From: Photobacterium alginatilyticum
GTDB lineage: Bacteria > Pseudomonadota > Gammaproteobacteria > Enterobacterales > Vibrionaceae
Direction: 5' to 3'
Length of the DNA stretch: 64,000 nucleotides
Assembly (NCBI RefSeq): GCF_009910675.1
Contig: NZ_RSEJ01000020.1
Coordinates: 53,568-117,567, forward strand
In this document: positions 51,631 through 60,467 of the stretch, one piece after another
Numbering within the stretch: the first letter of the stretch is position 1
Layout of the letters: each line of letters begins with the position of its first letter
Translations under genes and position numbers: made by a program
The notes under the pieces: model-generated
What the model was told of the DNA's origin: nothing
What the model saw: only the letters and a program-made list of their open reading frames with translations
Databases searched by the model: none

Positions 51631-53079
51631 ATGAAATTTATCGTTAAACCCCATCCTGAGATTTTTGTAAAGAGTGATTCTGTCCGAAAGCGCTTCACCA
51701 AAATCCTGGAAAGCAACATCCGCATTATTGTTCAGCGTTTGTCCGATTCCGTAGCGGTACAAAATCGCCGTAGTCACATCGAAGTGTCATCAAAAGATGA
51801 CAGCATTCGTGATCAGGTTCTGGCGGTATTAACACAAACGCCAGGTATTCACCATTCGCTGGAAGTGAAGCAAAGTGACTTCACTGACATGCACGATATC
51901 TACGAGCAGACACTAGATCACGTCCGCGACCAGATTGAAGGTAAGACGTTCTGCGTACGCGCCAAGCGAACAGGCAAACATGACTTCACCTCGATTGAAC
52001 TGGAGCGCTACGTAGGTGGCGGCCTGAATCAGGCGGTTGAATCTGCTTCTGTCAAACTGAAAAATCCGGACGTTACCGTAAAAATCGAAGTTGCTCAGGA
52101 CAAGCTGAATCAGGTCCTGGCGCGCCATAAGGGGCTGGGTGGTTTTCCTCTGGGGACTCAGGAAGATGTGCTGAGCCTGATTTCCGGTGGTTTTGACTCG
52201 GGTGTATCGAGCTATCTGCATATCAAGCGCGGTAGCAAGGTGCACTACTGTTTCTTCAATCTTGGCGGTCCGGCTCATGAAATCGGCGTTAAGCAGGTTT
52301 CGCATTTCCTTTGGAACAAATACGGTTCATCAGCCAAAGTTAAATTTATTGCGATTGACTTCGAACCGGTAGTTGCCGAAATTCTGGAAAATGTGGCCGA
52401 TGGTCAGATGGGTGTCGTACTTAAGCGTATGTTTATGCGTGCTGCCGGCCAGGTTGCCGAACGCATGGGTCTTCAGGCGCTGGTCACTGGTGAAGCTCTT
52501 GGTCAGGTTTCAAGCCAGACGCTGACCAATTTGCGCCATATCGATAACGTGACGGATACCTTGATCCTGCGCCCGCTCATTAACTGGGACAAAGAAGACA
52601 TTATTAATGTCGCGCGTGATATTGGTACCGAAGATTTCGCCAAGACCATGCCGGAATTCTGCGGTGTCATCTCCAAGAGCCCGACAGTGAAGGCCGTAAA
52701 AGAAAAGCTGGAAACTGAAGAGGCGAAATTTGATTTTGCAGTGCTTGATCGTGTGGTTCAAGAAGCCCGTGTGATTGATATTCGTGACATCGCAAAAGAA
52801 AGCCAGGAACAGGCGCCGGAGATTGAACTAGTTGATCAGATCGACAACGGTGCCATTGTCCTCGATATCCGCAGCCCGGACGAAGAAGATGAAAACCCGC
52901 TGGAAATTGAAAATGTCGAGGTTAAGCATCTGCCGTTCTATAAACTGGCAACACAGTTTGGCGATCTGCCGCAAGACAACACCTATTTGCTGTACTGTGA
53001 CCGTGGTGTGATGAGTCGCCTTCAGGCACTGTACCTGAAAGAAAACGGCTTTGATAACGTTAAGGTCTATCGTCCTTAA
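51631..53079 (+). CDS. thiI: tRNA 4-thiouridine synthase / thiamine sulfur carrier enzyme ThiI
   Basis: A 482-residue enzyme: ferredoxin-like and THUMP domains (about 1-165), PP-loop ATPase (SGGFDSG) and C-terminal rhodanese domain. The persulfide-carrying cysteine is Cys456 (YCDRGVMSR) and the second conserved one is Cys344 (EFCGVISKSP). It makes 4-thiouridine at position 8 of tRNA and supplies sulfur for the thiazole of thiamine. I start at ATG 51631, giving the same length as E. coli; the frame opens at 51571. Confidence 0.96.
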   Translation: MKFIVKPHPEIFVKSDSVRKRFTKILESNIRIIVQRLSDSVAVQNRRSHIEVSSKDDSIRDQVLAVLTQTPGIHHSLEVKQSDFTDMHDIYEQTLDHVRDQIEGKTFCVRAKRTGKHDFTSIELERYVGGGLNQAVESASVKLKNPDVTVKIEVAQDKLNQVLARHKGLGGFPLGTQEDVLSLISGGFDSGVSSYLHIKRGSKVHYCFFNLGGPAHEIGVKQVSHFLWNKYGSSAKVKFIAIDFEPVVAEILENVADGQMGVVLKRMFMRAAGQVAERMGLQALVTGEALGQVSSQTLTNLRHIDNVTDTLILRPLINWDKEDIINVARDIGTEDFAKTMPEFCGVISKSPTVKAVKEKLETEEAKFDFAVLDRVVQEARVIDIRDIAKESQEQAPEIELVDQIDNGAIVLDIRSPDEEDENPLEIENVEVKHLPFYKLATQFGDLPQDNTYLLYCDRGVMSRLQALYLKENGFDNVKVYRP

Positions 53080-53110
53080 AAGGGATAGAGCTTAAACGCA
53101 CATCAATAAT

Positions 53111-53139
53111 AACGAGAGCCAATTGGCTCTCGTTTTTTT
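53111..53139 (+). terminator. Terminator after thiI
   Basis: AACGAGAGCC, an AATT loop and GGCTCTCGTT, then TTTTT. Confidence 0.92.
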
Positions 53140-53154
53140 GTTATTGGGGCCTGC

Positions 53155-53238
53155 AACCCCCCTCCCGTCCTCCCTCTTAAAAAGTAGGAGGTGATTCTTT
53201 GTTCCCTCCTCTTTTTAAGGGAGGGTTAGGGTGGGGTT
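53155..53238. repeat. 84-bp imperfect palindrome (dispersed-repeat type)
   Basis: The left arm begins AACCCCCCTCCCGTCC and the right arm ends AGGGTTAGGGTGGGGTT; over about 37 bases the arms are largely complementary, centred near 53196. The C-rich left end and TTAAAAAG core resemble dispersed intergenic palindromes seen in Vibrionaceae genomes. It lies between thiI and the convergent yajL. No ORF inside and no target-site duplication that I can identify. Confidence 0.65.
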
Positions 53239-53250
53239 AAGTAAAACAGC

Positions 53251-53871
53251 CTATGCCCTTGGCAGCACCTCATAGTGCATGTTCGGCCATACCACCATTG
53301 GCTTGGCCACTTCTGCTGCCTTCTCCTTGCCTGCCAGACGGACGACAATTTCCAGGGCGAACTCCTGCGAGGTGCCCGGCCCCTGGCTGGTCAGCAGGTT
53401 GCCGTTGACATCAAAGACGACACGCTTGGTACGGCGACGATCTTCCGGGATCTGCTCTATAAAGGCCGGGTGCGCCGTCATAATAGCCTTCGGATACATT
53501 TGGTGGTGCTCAAGCACTACGGCCGGCGAGGCACAAATCGCTGCCACCAGTTTGCCGTCATATTTATGCTGGTTGACGAACTCGACCAGTAACGGACTGT
53601 CGCGGAAGCACTCTGCACCGCCAAGGCCGCCGGGCAGGACGACACAGTCAAAAGGGTCGTCAGCAATTGACACCAGCGCGACATCAGCCACCAGCTTGAT
53701 CCCGCGTGAGCCCTCGACGATTAATGCGCCGTCAGAGGCTGCGCTGGCTGTGGTGACCTCAAAGCCGGCGCGGATCAGGATATCGATAGTGTTGATCGCT
53801 TCCATTTCTTCGGTGCCAGGGGCGATACAGACCGCCACTTTGATTGGACGTTGCTGAGCGTCATTGGTCAT
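53251..53871 (-). CDS. yajL: Protein/nucleic acid deglycase-like YajL (DJ-1 family)
   Basis: A 206-residue DJ-1/PfpI protein. The nucleophilic cysteine is Cys113 in AAICASPAVVL, and PGGLGGAE binds near the active site. E. coli YajL protects against oxidative and electrophile stress. I start at ATG 53871 (MTNDAQQRPIKVAVC); the frame runs 28 codons upstream into panE. The overlap with the panE stop is 11 bases, as in E. coli panE-yajL. Confidence 0.93.
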   Translation of the reverse strand: MTNDAQQRPIKVAVCIAPGTEEMEAINTIDILIRAGFEVTTASAASDGALIVEGSRGIKLVADVALVSIADDPFDCVVLPGGLGGAECFRDSPLLVEFVNQHKYDGKLVAAICASPAVVLEHHQMYPKAIMTAHPAFIEQIPEDRRRTKRVVFDVNGNLLTSQGPGTSQEFALEIVVRLAGKEKAAEVAKPMVVWPNMHYEVLPRA

Positions 53872-54766
53872 TATCGTGTTGCTCCAGTTGTTTAATTTGT
53901 TGCCATAGCCGGGTATTGACCGGAACGGTGATCCCGTGTGCTTTAGCCCGGACAATCAGATAGCCAGTAATATAGTCGATTTCAGTGGGTCTATGCTGGC
54001 AAATATCTTGATTCATAGAAGAAAAGTTCTGGCTGGTGGCTTTAATCACCTTGTCGGCCAGGTGCTTCAGTTCATCGCAGTTTATTGGATAACCCTCAGC
54101 GGTCATCACCTGGGCGACTTCGTGGCAGATATCTGTGAGCTGCTGGCTGTAGTTCTGATTGGCCAGTTCACCGTTACGGCACTGGTGAATCGCGGTCAGT
54201 GGGTTGATGGCACAGTTGATAGCCAGTTTTTGCCACAGCGGGTAGGCGATATCATCATGCCACTGGCAGGGGGGAAGGGCATAGTCCAGCTCATTAGCCA
54301 GCGCTTTGTGTCTTCTGCCTGTCGTGTTCAGGGCGCCTAGCCAGGTTTGCCCGATGCCGGTATGACTGACCTGCTGCTCGTCGGGGCGAAAGGCTGCCTG
54401 TGCCGTAGTCGCGTAGAGCAACGGGTTCTCTGGTAACAGTTTACGGGCTATGTCCTGAGTTCCCATCCCGTTGTGCATAATAATGACCGGGGTTTCTGGT
54501 CTTAGGTGACGGCGAATGTCCTCGAGAGCCTGTTCAACCTGGAAGGCTTTAACGGTGACAAGAATGCTGTCAGCCTGGGTTAACCGGGCGGGCTGATTGG
54601 CTGGAAAGCTGCAGGTCGCTGATTTTTCATTCGGTGCTAACGGGTTTAGCTCTACTGTCAAACTCGGGGCGCTATCTCGGGTCCAGAAATGAACCTCGTG
54701 CTGCAGTGATAGTTTGCATCCCCATAAACGGCCGACGGCACCGGCACCGACAACGGTTAATTTCAC
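53861..54766 (-). CDS. panE: 2-dehydropantoate 2-reductase (ketopantoate reductase)
   Basis: A 301-residue NADPH enzyme of pantothenate (coenzyme A) synthesis. The N-terminus is a Rossmann fold (VGAGAVGRLWG). Conserved catalytic residues: the Lys in WQKLAINCAINPLTA and Glu in TEIDYITGYL. The start is GTG 54766 with AAGGAAGG five bases upstream; the open frame upstream to 54895 is not family-like. Probably co-transcribed with yajL. Confidence 0.93.
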   Translation of the reverse strand: MKLTVVGAGAVGRLWGCKLSLQHEVHFWTRDSAPSLTVELNPLAPNEKSATCSFPANQPARLTQADSILVTVKAFQVEQALEDIRRHLRPETPVIIMHNGMGTQDIARKLLPENPLLYATTAQAAFRPDEQQVSHTGIGQTWLGALNTTGRRHKALANELDYALPPCQWHDDIAYPLWQKLAINCAINPLTAIHQCRNGELANQNYSQQLTDICHEVAQVMTAEGYPINCDELKHLADKVIKATSQNFSSMNQDICQHRPTEIDYITGYLIVRAKAHGITVPVNTRLWQQIKQLEQHDNDQ

Positions 54767-54949
54767 CTGAACCTTCCTTTTTGTGTTGATTTCAATTGGC
54801 GCCAGTATTTTAACGTTACTTATACTGAGAGCTATACGAAGAAAGCAGGATAGCATTTTCTGCTGGAGAGGGAGAACAGGCAAAAGAAGGCGCATTCATA
54901 TTGCTATGGATGCGCCACTGAAAGTCAGAAAAGAATAGGATCCATAGGG

Positions 54950-55789
54950 TCAGAATTTGTAGTTGATCGAGAAGTAGTGACCCCAGCCTGTGGTATCGCC
55001 GGCAAAACCGCCGTCTTTGAACAGTGCCATATTGTGGTAGTACTTAGCACCATAGCCAAAAGCCCACTGCGGGGTGTGATAGTAAATACCGTTGAACCAT
55101 TCAACCGCTGTTGTTGTCCGGTTGACATCATCCGATATCTTCGAGGCACCGAATTTATAATCCAGGTACCCCTGATAGGTGATGAAATCGCCGCTGCTGA
55201 GGGTATACCAAGGCTTGAACCAGTTAGTGGAAATCATGTAACCATCCCACTCACTTTCGTTGTCTGCCCCGAAGTTTTCGCGGACATAGCGGGCATAGGT
55301 ATTGAGCCCTACTTTCCCGAACCAGGGAACCTCAACATCTGACCCTATCCCTATATAGTGTTCGAACAGGGCATTATCACCCACATTGGTTACTGTCGAT
55401 ATATAGAGTTCCTGAACCGGCCCGAAGGAAAGATCTTTGCCAGTTAGTGCATCTAATGATGCTCTTGGTGCAAACTTGAAGAAGAAGTTATCTGCAAAGT
55501 CATTGCTGCCTTCAGGTTTGTTTCGGTCCGAGTTGCTGGAGTTAAGCACATCGAAAACATCCAGATACCCATAGAGATCCAGCCAACCGGAACGGCCGCC
55601 AAACTCCATCTCGAAGTAGGTATCATCCTGGAACCCGAAAGGGATGCGGTTGTTGATACTTTGCATCAGGTTAAAAGTGAACCACTTATAGTCATTTTTT
55701 CTGATGTCGTCGGAATAGTCGACGGCAAAGCTCGCACCGGAAAGGGCGAGGGCGGAACTGATACTAAGAGCTGCCAGAGTTTTATACAT
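54950..55789 (-). CDS. OmpK/Tsx-type outer-membrane nucleoside channel (copy 1)
   Basis: A 279-residue outer-membrane beta-barrel with a signal peptide (about 1-22). It matches the nucleoside-specific channel (Tsx/OmpK) family: DYSDDIRKNDYKWFTFNLM, EMEFGGRSGWLDLYGYLDVF, the GKDLSFGPVQELY segment and a terminal Phe. In Vibrio, OmpK is the receptor of broad-range phages such as KVP40. A homologue is at 56151; the two have separate upstream regions. Confidence 0.85.
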   Translation of the reverse strand: MYKTLAALSISSALALSGASFAVDYSDDIRKNDYKWFTFNLMQSINNRIPFGFQDDTYFEMEFGGRSGWLDLYGYLDVFDVLNSSNSDRNKPEGSNDFADNFFFKFAPRASLDALTGKDLSFGPVQELYISTVTNVGDNALFEHYIGIGSDVEVPWFGKVGLNTYARYVRENFGADNESEWDGYMISTNWFKPWYTLSSGDFITYQGYLDYKFGASKISDDVNRTTTAVEWFNGIYYHTPQWAFGYGAKYYHNMALFKDGGFAGDTTGWGHYFSINYKF

Positions 55790-56100
55790 GATGACTTCCC
55801 GCTAACCATTTGCCATTGCTTGTTGTTCTTCTCGTCAGTTTGCTTTTCTAGGTATTGCCACGGTCTTGAAAGGCATGACAAGAAGTGTTCGTGAGCGTGT
55901 TGTAGGAGTAAAAATATACTTCGCGCTCATACAGCAAAGGCTAGCGCATATTCTCAGCGCTGTGCTTCTGTCTTATTGCTAAGTCGTATTTCTCAGTTGT
56001 TGGGAAAATAGTCGGGGAAAATATGGAAGAAAATGAACTAGAAAGCGGGGATGTCTCGTAAGTAATTTCAATCTTACTTTCGAGATATATTCGTAGCAAA

Positions 56101-56127
56101 TAACAAAAAGGCGCCAAAGGCGCCTTT
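56101..56127 (-). terminator. Terminator after the second OmpK-type gene
   Basis: On the minus strand AAAGGCGCC, TTT and GGCGCCTTTTTG form a compact terminator. The rest of the 360-base gap up to copy 1 (55790-56100) holds its promoter region, without motifs I can name. Confidence 0.85.
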
Positions 56128-56150
56128 CATCTAGCTAAGTACAAATTAAC

Positions 56151-56942
56151 TTAGAACTTGTAGGTAACAGAGATGTAGTGACCTACACCTGTAGATTTAA
56201 AGCCATCAGAGTCTTTGATACCGTAGATGTCTTTGTATGCTTTCAGGCCGTAACCTACCGCATAGCGGTCAGAGTGCCAGTACAGACCGTTGAACATTGC
56301 ACCACCGCTGCTCGCGCCGCCAGTGTTTGGACCATCGTCTAGACCGAATTCGTAATCGATGTAACCCTGGTAAGACAGGAAGCTGCCGTTGTCGAAGAAG
56401 TGGAATGGTTTGAACCAGTTAGTGGCTAGGTGGTAGCCGTTCCACTCATGGTCGTTGCCGCGGTATGAAGCATATAGGTTCAGGCCGATTTTGCCCAACC
56501 AAGGAACCATCACATCTGAACCCAGACCGATTTTCTGGTTGTTTACACCAGAGTTACCGCCCCACTCCATAAGAGTAGCAACGTATAGCTCCTGAACTGG
56601 GCCGAAAGACAGATCTTTGCCAGTTACTGCATCCAGAGACATACGTGGTGCAAATTTCATGAAGATCTTTTCTTTGCCCTGCTTATCACTATCTTTGTCG
56701 CTGGTCAGGTTGAATACATCAACGTAGCCGTACAGGTCGAAGATGCCAGAGCGGCCGCCGAATTCCATTTCCAGGTAGTCATGGCTTGATTCACCTGGTA
56801 GCTCGTCAAAAGCGTACATTAGGTTGAATTGTGACCAGCTGTAGTCGTTCTTGTGGATGTCGTCAGAGTAATCTGCAGCATTAACTGCGGCAGGTAGAGC
56901 TGTTGCAGCTAGAACGCTAAGTGCTACTAGTGATTTACGCAT
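56151..56942 (-). CDS. ompK: OmpK/Tsx-type outer-membrane nucleoside channel (copy 2)
   Basis: A 263-residue paralogue of the 54950 gene: signal peptide (about 1-22), DYSDDIHKNDYSWSQFNLMYA, the same EMEFGGRSGIFDLYGYVDVF and GKDLSFGPVQELYVATL segments, and a terminal Phe. Shorter loops and a more regular strand pattern make it the closer match to classical Vibrio OmpK, so I give it the symbol. Loops between strands differ from copy 1, as expected under phage pressure. Confidence 0.85.
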   Translation of the reverse strand: MRKSLVALSVLAATALPAAVNAADYSDDIHKNDYSWSQFNLMYAFDELPGESSHDYLEMEFGGRSGIFDLYGYVDVFNLTSDKDSDKQGKEKIFMKFAPRMSLDAVTGKDLSFGPVQELYVATLMEWGGNSGVNNQKIGLGSDVMVPWLGKIGLNLYASYRGNDHEWNGYHLATNWFKPFHFFDNGSFLSYQGYIDYEFGLDDGPNTGGASSGGAMFNGLYWHSDRYAVGYGLKAYKDIYGIKDSDGFKSTGVGHYISVTYKF

Positions 56943-57045
56943 GGTGAAGCCTCGCTAATTGTGTTTTATCTTTCGGACTTATTTATACGTTGTCCGTATT
57001 TATGGCGGTGATTCTATTGTTTTATGTCACTCTTGTGAATGTAAC

Positions 57046-57122
57046 GATTGCGCAATCCTTTCCTAAACGTGATCGCGATCCTTTGTAATCGATTGCAAGG
57101 TGGGGTAATGGTGATCTCGATC
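57046..57122. promoter_or_regulatory. Cluster of palindromic motifs upstream of ompK copy 2
   Basis: GATTGCGCAATC (57046-57057) is a perfect palindrome. GTGATCGCGATC (57069-57080) and GTGATCTCGATC (57111-57122) are near-identical and 42 bases apart. TTGTAATCGATTGCAA (57083-57098) is nearly symmetric. Tsx in E. coli is controlled by CRP and CytR; the GATTGC and GTGATC half-sites are loosely similar, not identical, to their sites. The rest of the 360-base gap shows nothing else. Confidence 0.4.
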
Positions 57123-57303
57123 GTTATTTTTAGTGCTTTCAGTGAAATTTTTCTGAACTAAATGATAAAGCGCTTATCTAACCGCAGTTTTGAGGGCGTT
57201 ATCGACATAGAAAAGTGAGATAAATGAAGGGCGGAAGTACTCTTCATCAACAGAATACTTCCGGTTGGTGCTTGGTTCTTAATGATGCTGTGAGATTGGT
57301 TGC

Positions 57304-58686
57304 CTAACCACCTTCTGAGCTGGTTTGTGAGGAGGTGCTCGAGGTCTTGTCTACAGCATAGATCAGCAGCAAAACCGGCAGACCGATCAGTGCGGTTGTA
57401 AGGAAGAAAATGTTATATCCGAATGTGTCGACATAAAGGCCTGAAAAACCAGCAATAAACTTAGGGAATAAAAGCATAATTGAGCTAAATAGGGCATATT
57501 GGGTTGCTGAAAAGGCGACATTGGTCAGACTCGACATATAGGTAATGAACGCTGCGGTAGCGATACCCGCACTCAGGTTATCAACCGATATCACCAGCGT
57601 CAGCATAGGCAGGCTGTTCCCCATATAGGTAAATACCATAAACAGAATATTGGTACCGGCAGAAAGTACCGCACCCAGTGCAAGAATACGTAATGTCTTG
57701 AACTTGCTGACTAAAATCCCACCGAGTCCTGCTCCGAGCAAGGTCATGATCACGCCATAGACTTTTGATACCGAAGCGACTTCTGTTTTGGTAAAGCCCA
57801 TATCGACATAGAAGGCATTGGCCATCACCCCCATTACAACATCTGAAATCCGGTAGCAGCCAATCAGTACCAGAATGAGCAGGGCATCACGACCAAAGCG
57901 GGAGAAGAAGTCCTTGAACGGCATGACGGCAGCGGTATAGAACCAGGCGATGATTCTGGCCAGTTGTGGCATCATACCGTTATCTGTGAGCTGATGGCGG
58001 AACTCTCGTTCTACATTGTCAATTTCCGAGCTGTCGATGTTAGGCTCGTGGATACAAAGTGCCGTGATCAAGCCGACAAGCATGAGCGATGCCATGATGA
58101 AGTAGGCTTGCTTCCAGCCGTTGGCATCATAGCCGCTGTCGGAGCCAAGCCAGGCAGCAAAGGCCAGGGCACCTGCACCGGCCATGATCATCGCCAACCG
58201 GTAGCCTGTCATATAGGCAGCGGCAAGGGCGGCCTGGAGGCGCTCCGTTGCTAACTCAATCCGGTAGGCATCAATGACGATATCCTGCGAAGCCGATGAA
58301 AAGGCAACAATGACGGCAAATACAGCCAACTGTACCAAATCGACCTGCGGGTTACTAAAGGCCATACCGCATAGCGAGGCGATGATTAAGAGCTGGGAAA
58401 AGACCATCCAGCCGCGGCGGCGGCCTAATAGCCGTGAGAGTACAGGAACGGGAAAACGGTCAATCAAGGGAGACCAGATCCACTTAAAGCCATAGGCCAA
58501 AGCGACCCAGCTAAAAAAGCCGATATCGGTTCGACTAACTTCTGCTTCCCGGAGCCAGAATGACAAGGTGCCGAAAACCAGCAACAGAGGCAGGCCGGAA
58601 GAAAACCCCAGTGCCAGCATGATCAGTACTTTCTTTTCGAAATAGACGCGCCAGCCTAGTTTGTTTTCCTTGATAAGTTGTTCCAT
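57304..58686 (-). CDS. ampG: Muropeptide permease AmpG
   Basis: A 460-residue MFS transporter with about 12-14 transmembrane helices that imports anhydromuropeptides for cell-wall recycling. Family features: GFSSGLPLLLVFGTLSFWLREAEVSRTDIGFFSW near the N-terminus and the D-R motif region PLIDRFPVPVLSRLLGRRRGW. In beta-lactamase producers AmpG activity feeds AmpC induction; no ampC is in the window. It lies near yajG, as in E. coli, with ppiA and an unknown ORF between. Confidence 0.93.
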   Translation of the reverse strand: MEQLIKENKLGWRVYFEKKVLIMLALGFSSGLPLLLVFGTLSFWLREAEVSRTDIGFFSWVALAYGFKWIWSPLIDRFPVPVLSRLLGRRRGWMVFSQLLIIASLCGMAFSNPQVDLVQLAVFAVIVAFSSASQDIVIDAYRIELATERLQAALAAAYMTGYRLAMIMAGAGALAFAAWLGSDSGYDANGWKQAYFIMASLMLVGLITALCIHEPNIDSSEIDNVEREFRHQLTDNGMMPQLARIIAWFYTAAVMPFKDFFSRFGRDALLILVLIGCYRISDVVMGVMANAFYVDMGFTKTEVASVSKVYGVIMTLLGAGLGGILVSKFKTLRILALGAVLSAGTNILFMVFTYMGNSLPMLTLVISVDNLSAGIATAAFITYMSSLTNVAFSATQYALFSSIMLLFPKFIAGFSGLYVDTFGYNIFFLTTALIGLPVLLLIYAVDKTSSTSSQTSSEGG

Positions 58687-58804
58687 TACTTCCCCTAAAT
58701 CATCCGCAATGTTGCCGCTTTTCCTCGATTATAAATCTAAGCTACTGGGAACTTCAGTAAAATGACAGTAAAAAGATTCGCTGTGCTGAATGAAAGCGTT
58801 AAAT

Positions 58805-58835
58805 ACGACAAAGCGAGAGCCAGACTCTCGCTTTG
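58805..58835 (-). terminator. Terminator hairpin after the 120-residue ORF
   Basis: CAAAGCGAGAG and CTCTCGCTTTG, 11 perfect pairs with a five-base loop. The minus-strand tail (TCGTATTT) is weakly U-rich. Confidence 0.6.
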
Positions 58836-58877
58836 ACGTTTTCAACTCGGCGTTGATTCCTGTTTTCCACTTTTAGG

Positions 58878-59240
58878 TTATGGCCTAATCCCTTGCATTT
58901 TTTTCTGGTGTTCGCCTAGCCCGAGCAAAAACTGGGCTGTGGTTGTGACTTTAAACTGAATAAAGTTATTGCCGAGTAGCTCGTGCTCTTCGAGTGATTC
59001 AAGCAGATGGAGCAGGTACCAATAGGCCGATTCATAACTGTCGGCTGGCGTTCCCGATGCGACCGAGAGCTTCCACCAATCACGCAGATGTTCAGAACAG
59101 GTTTTACTCATGGAGTCGTAGCTGACATCGCCACTTAGTGTACCTAAGGCGCTTAGTGCCAGGGCGGGGGCGTAGTCAGCGATATGCTGATTGACCAATT
59201 CAGAAGATACATCTGGCCGGGATGAGATCAGTGTTAGCAT
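58878..59240 (-). CDS. 120-residue soluble protein of unknown function
   Basis: No signal peptide or transmembrane helix. The predicted content is mostly alpha helical (SSELVNQHIADYAPALALSAL, SYESAYWYLLHLLESLEEHEL). I do not recognise a domain. I start at ATG 59240, six bases after AGGTG; a GTG at 59249 is in frame. It follows ppiA by 42 bases on the same strand and may share its transcript. Confidence 0.65.
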   Translation of the reverse strand: MLTLISSRPDVSSELVNQHIADYAPALALSALGTLSGDVSYDSMSKTCSEHLRDWWKLSVASGTPADSYESAYWYLLHLLESLEEHELLGNNFIQFKVTTTAQFLLGLGEHQKKMQGIRP

Positions 59241-59282
59241 AGCAGTCACCTGGTCGTAAGCTAACGGCCAGGTGACGTTAGC

Positions 59283-59834
59283 CTACTCTTTGATAATAGT
59301 AATAGCTTTAATAACTATAGGCTGCTGCGGGACATCTTTCATACCCATAGATCGGATAGTTGTAGTAGGAATTTCAGCCATTTTTTCAATAACTGAGAAG
59401 CCCTTCACAACTTTTCCGAATACGGCATAACCAGGGCGGCTGCCCTGAGCGTCCAAAAACGAGTTGTTCTGGTAGTTGATATAGAACTGGCGAGTTGCCG
59501 AGTCAGGATCTTGAGTACGTGCCATTGCTATGGTTGCACGTGCATTGCTCAGGCCGTTGGTTGACTCGTTTTTGATCGGTGGATAGGTAGGCCGGCGCTG
59601 CAAATCTTTGTCAAAGCCACCGCCCTGGGCCATGAAGCCCGGGATCACGCGATGAAAAATGGTACCAACGTAGCTACCGTCTTCGACGTAGCGCAGAAAG
59701 TTCTGGCTAGATAGCGGGGCATTTTTCTCATCCAGCTGAATGGTGAGTTCGCCGAGGTTCGTCTTCATCAGCACCTGCGTGGCACTGACAGGCAACGCAA
59801 AGCTCAATAGCAGAGCGACAAGGTAGCGACGCAT
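59283..59834 (-). CDS. ppiA: Periplasmic peptidyl-prolyl cis-trans isomerase (PpiA)
   Basis: A 183-residue cyclophilin with an N-terminal signal peptide (cut after about residue 18, VSATQ). Core motifs: FHRVIPGFMAQGGGF and YAVFGKVVKGFSVI. It speeds proline isomerisation in periplasmic folding. Its ATG overlaps the stop of yajG by one base (TAATG), indicating co-translation. Confidence 0.92.
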   Translation of the reverse strand: MRRYLVALLLSFALPVSATQVLMKTNLGELTIQLDEKNAPLSSQNFLRYVEDGSYVGTIFHRVIPGFMAQGGGFDKDLQRRPTYPPIKNESTNGLSNARATIAMARTQDPDSATRQFYINYQNNSFLDAQGSRPGYAVFGKVVKGFSVIEKMAEIPTTTIRSMGMKDVPQQPIVIKAITIIKE

Positions 59835-60403
59835 TACAGGTTCTCCTGCATGTAGTTGTTCAGTTCAGGATCTGAATGGATGTCTTTTAATACGGCGGTG
59901 ATCAGGCTGTTCATTGCTTCTTCCATATCTCCCATTGACGCACTCATCGCACCGTTACGTTCTGACTTGCCGGAGTAGCGCTTGACGAACTTGCCGGTCG
60001 GGGATTCGACAACCAACTGAAGCTGAAGTTTGCTGTTAAGCTCGTGGCTCATCATGCTGTGCTTGACGTTGATCATGGCTTCAAGGATATCCAAACGCAT
60101 GGTTCCCTGGCTATCTTGCGTAATGGCGTAACCTTGTGATCTCAACTGGCGGGACAGGGCTTGTTCTAGCGTGATGCGTAAGTTTTGTGTCGCGTGCAGA
60201 GGCTGAACGTTCTGGCGGCCACTGTCGACAACGGCTATGAACTGAGCCGTTCTCAGGTCGCGGCTTTCCAGGCTTAGGGACTTACCCTGAGCATTAGCCT
60301 GAGTGCTGACAACAGGCGTCGGCGCAATGGTTAGCTGTGGTTCAGATGGTGCCGTACAGGCAGTAAGTGCCAAGACAGTGGCGGCAACAAAAAGCTTCTT
60401 CAT
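59834..60403 (-). CDS. yajG: Lipoprotein YajG
   Basis: A 189-residue lipoprotein (signal ending ALTAC, lipidated cysteine at residue 16) of the YajG family, function unknown. DUF-type body: RDLRTAQFIAVVDSGRQ, LSRQLRSQGYAIT, GKSERNGAMSASMGDMEEAMN. I start at MKKLFVAA (60403); the frame opens at 60424. The bolA-yajG-ampG neighbourhood is shared with E. coli. Confidence 0.85.
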   Translation of the reverse strand: MKKLFVAATVLALTACTAPSEPQLTIAPTPVVSTQANAQGKSLSLESRDLRTAQFIAVVDSGRQNVQPLHATQNLRITLEQALSRQLRSQGYAITQDSQGTMRLDILEAMINVKHSMMSHELNSKLQLQLVVESPTGKFVKRYSGKSERNGAMSASMGDMEEAMNSLITAVLKDIHSDPELNNYMQENL

Positions 60404-60467
60404 ATTTATTTCTATCCTTAACAAAAGCCGTTGTGAGCAGACAACGGCTCAATAGTAAAACATTGGG

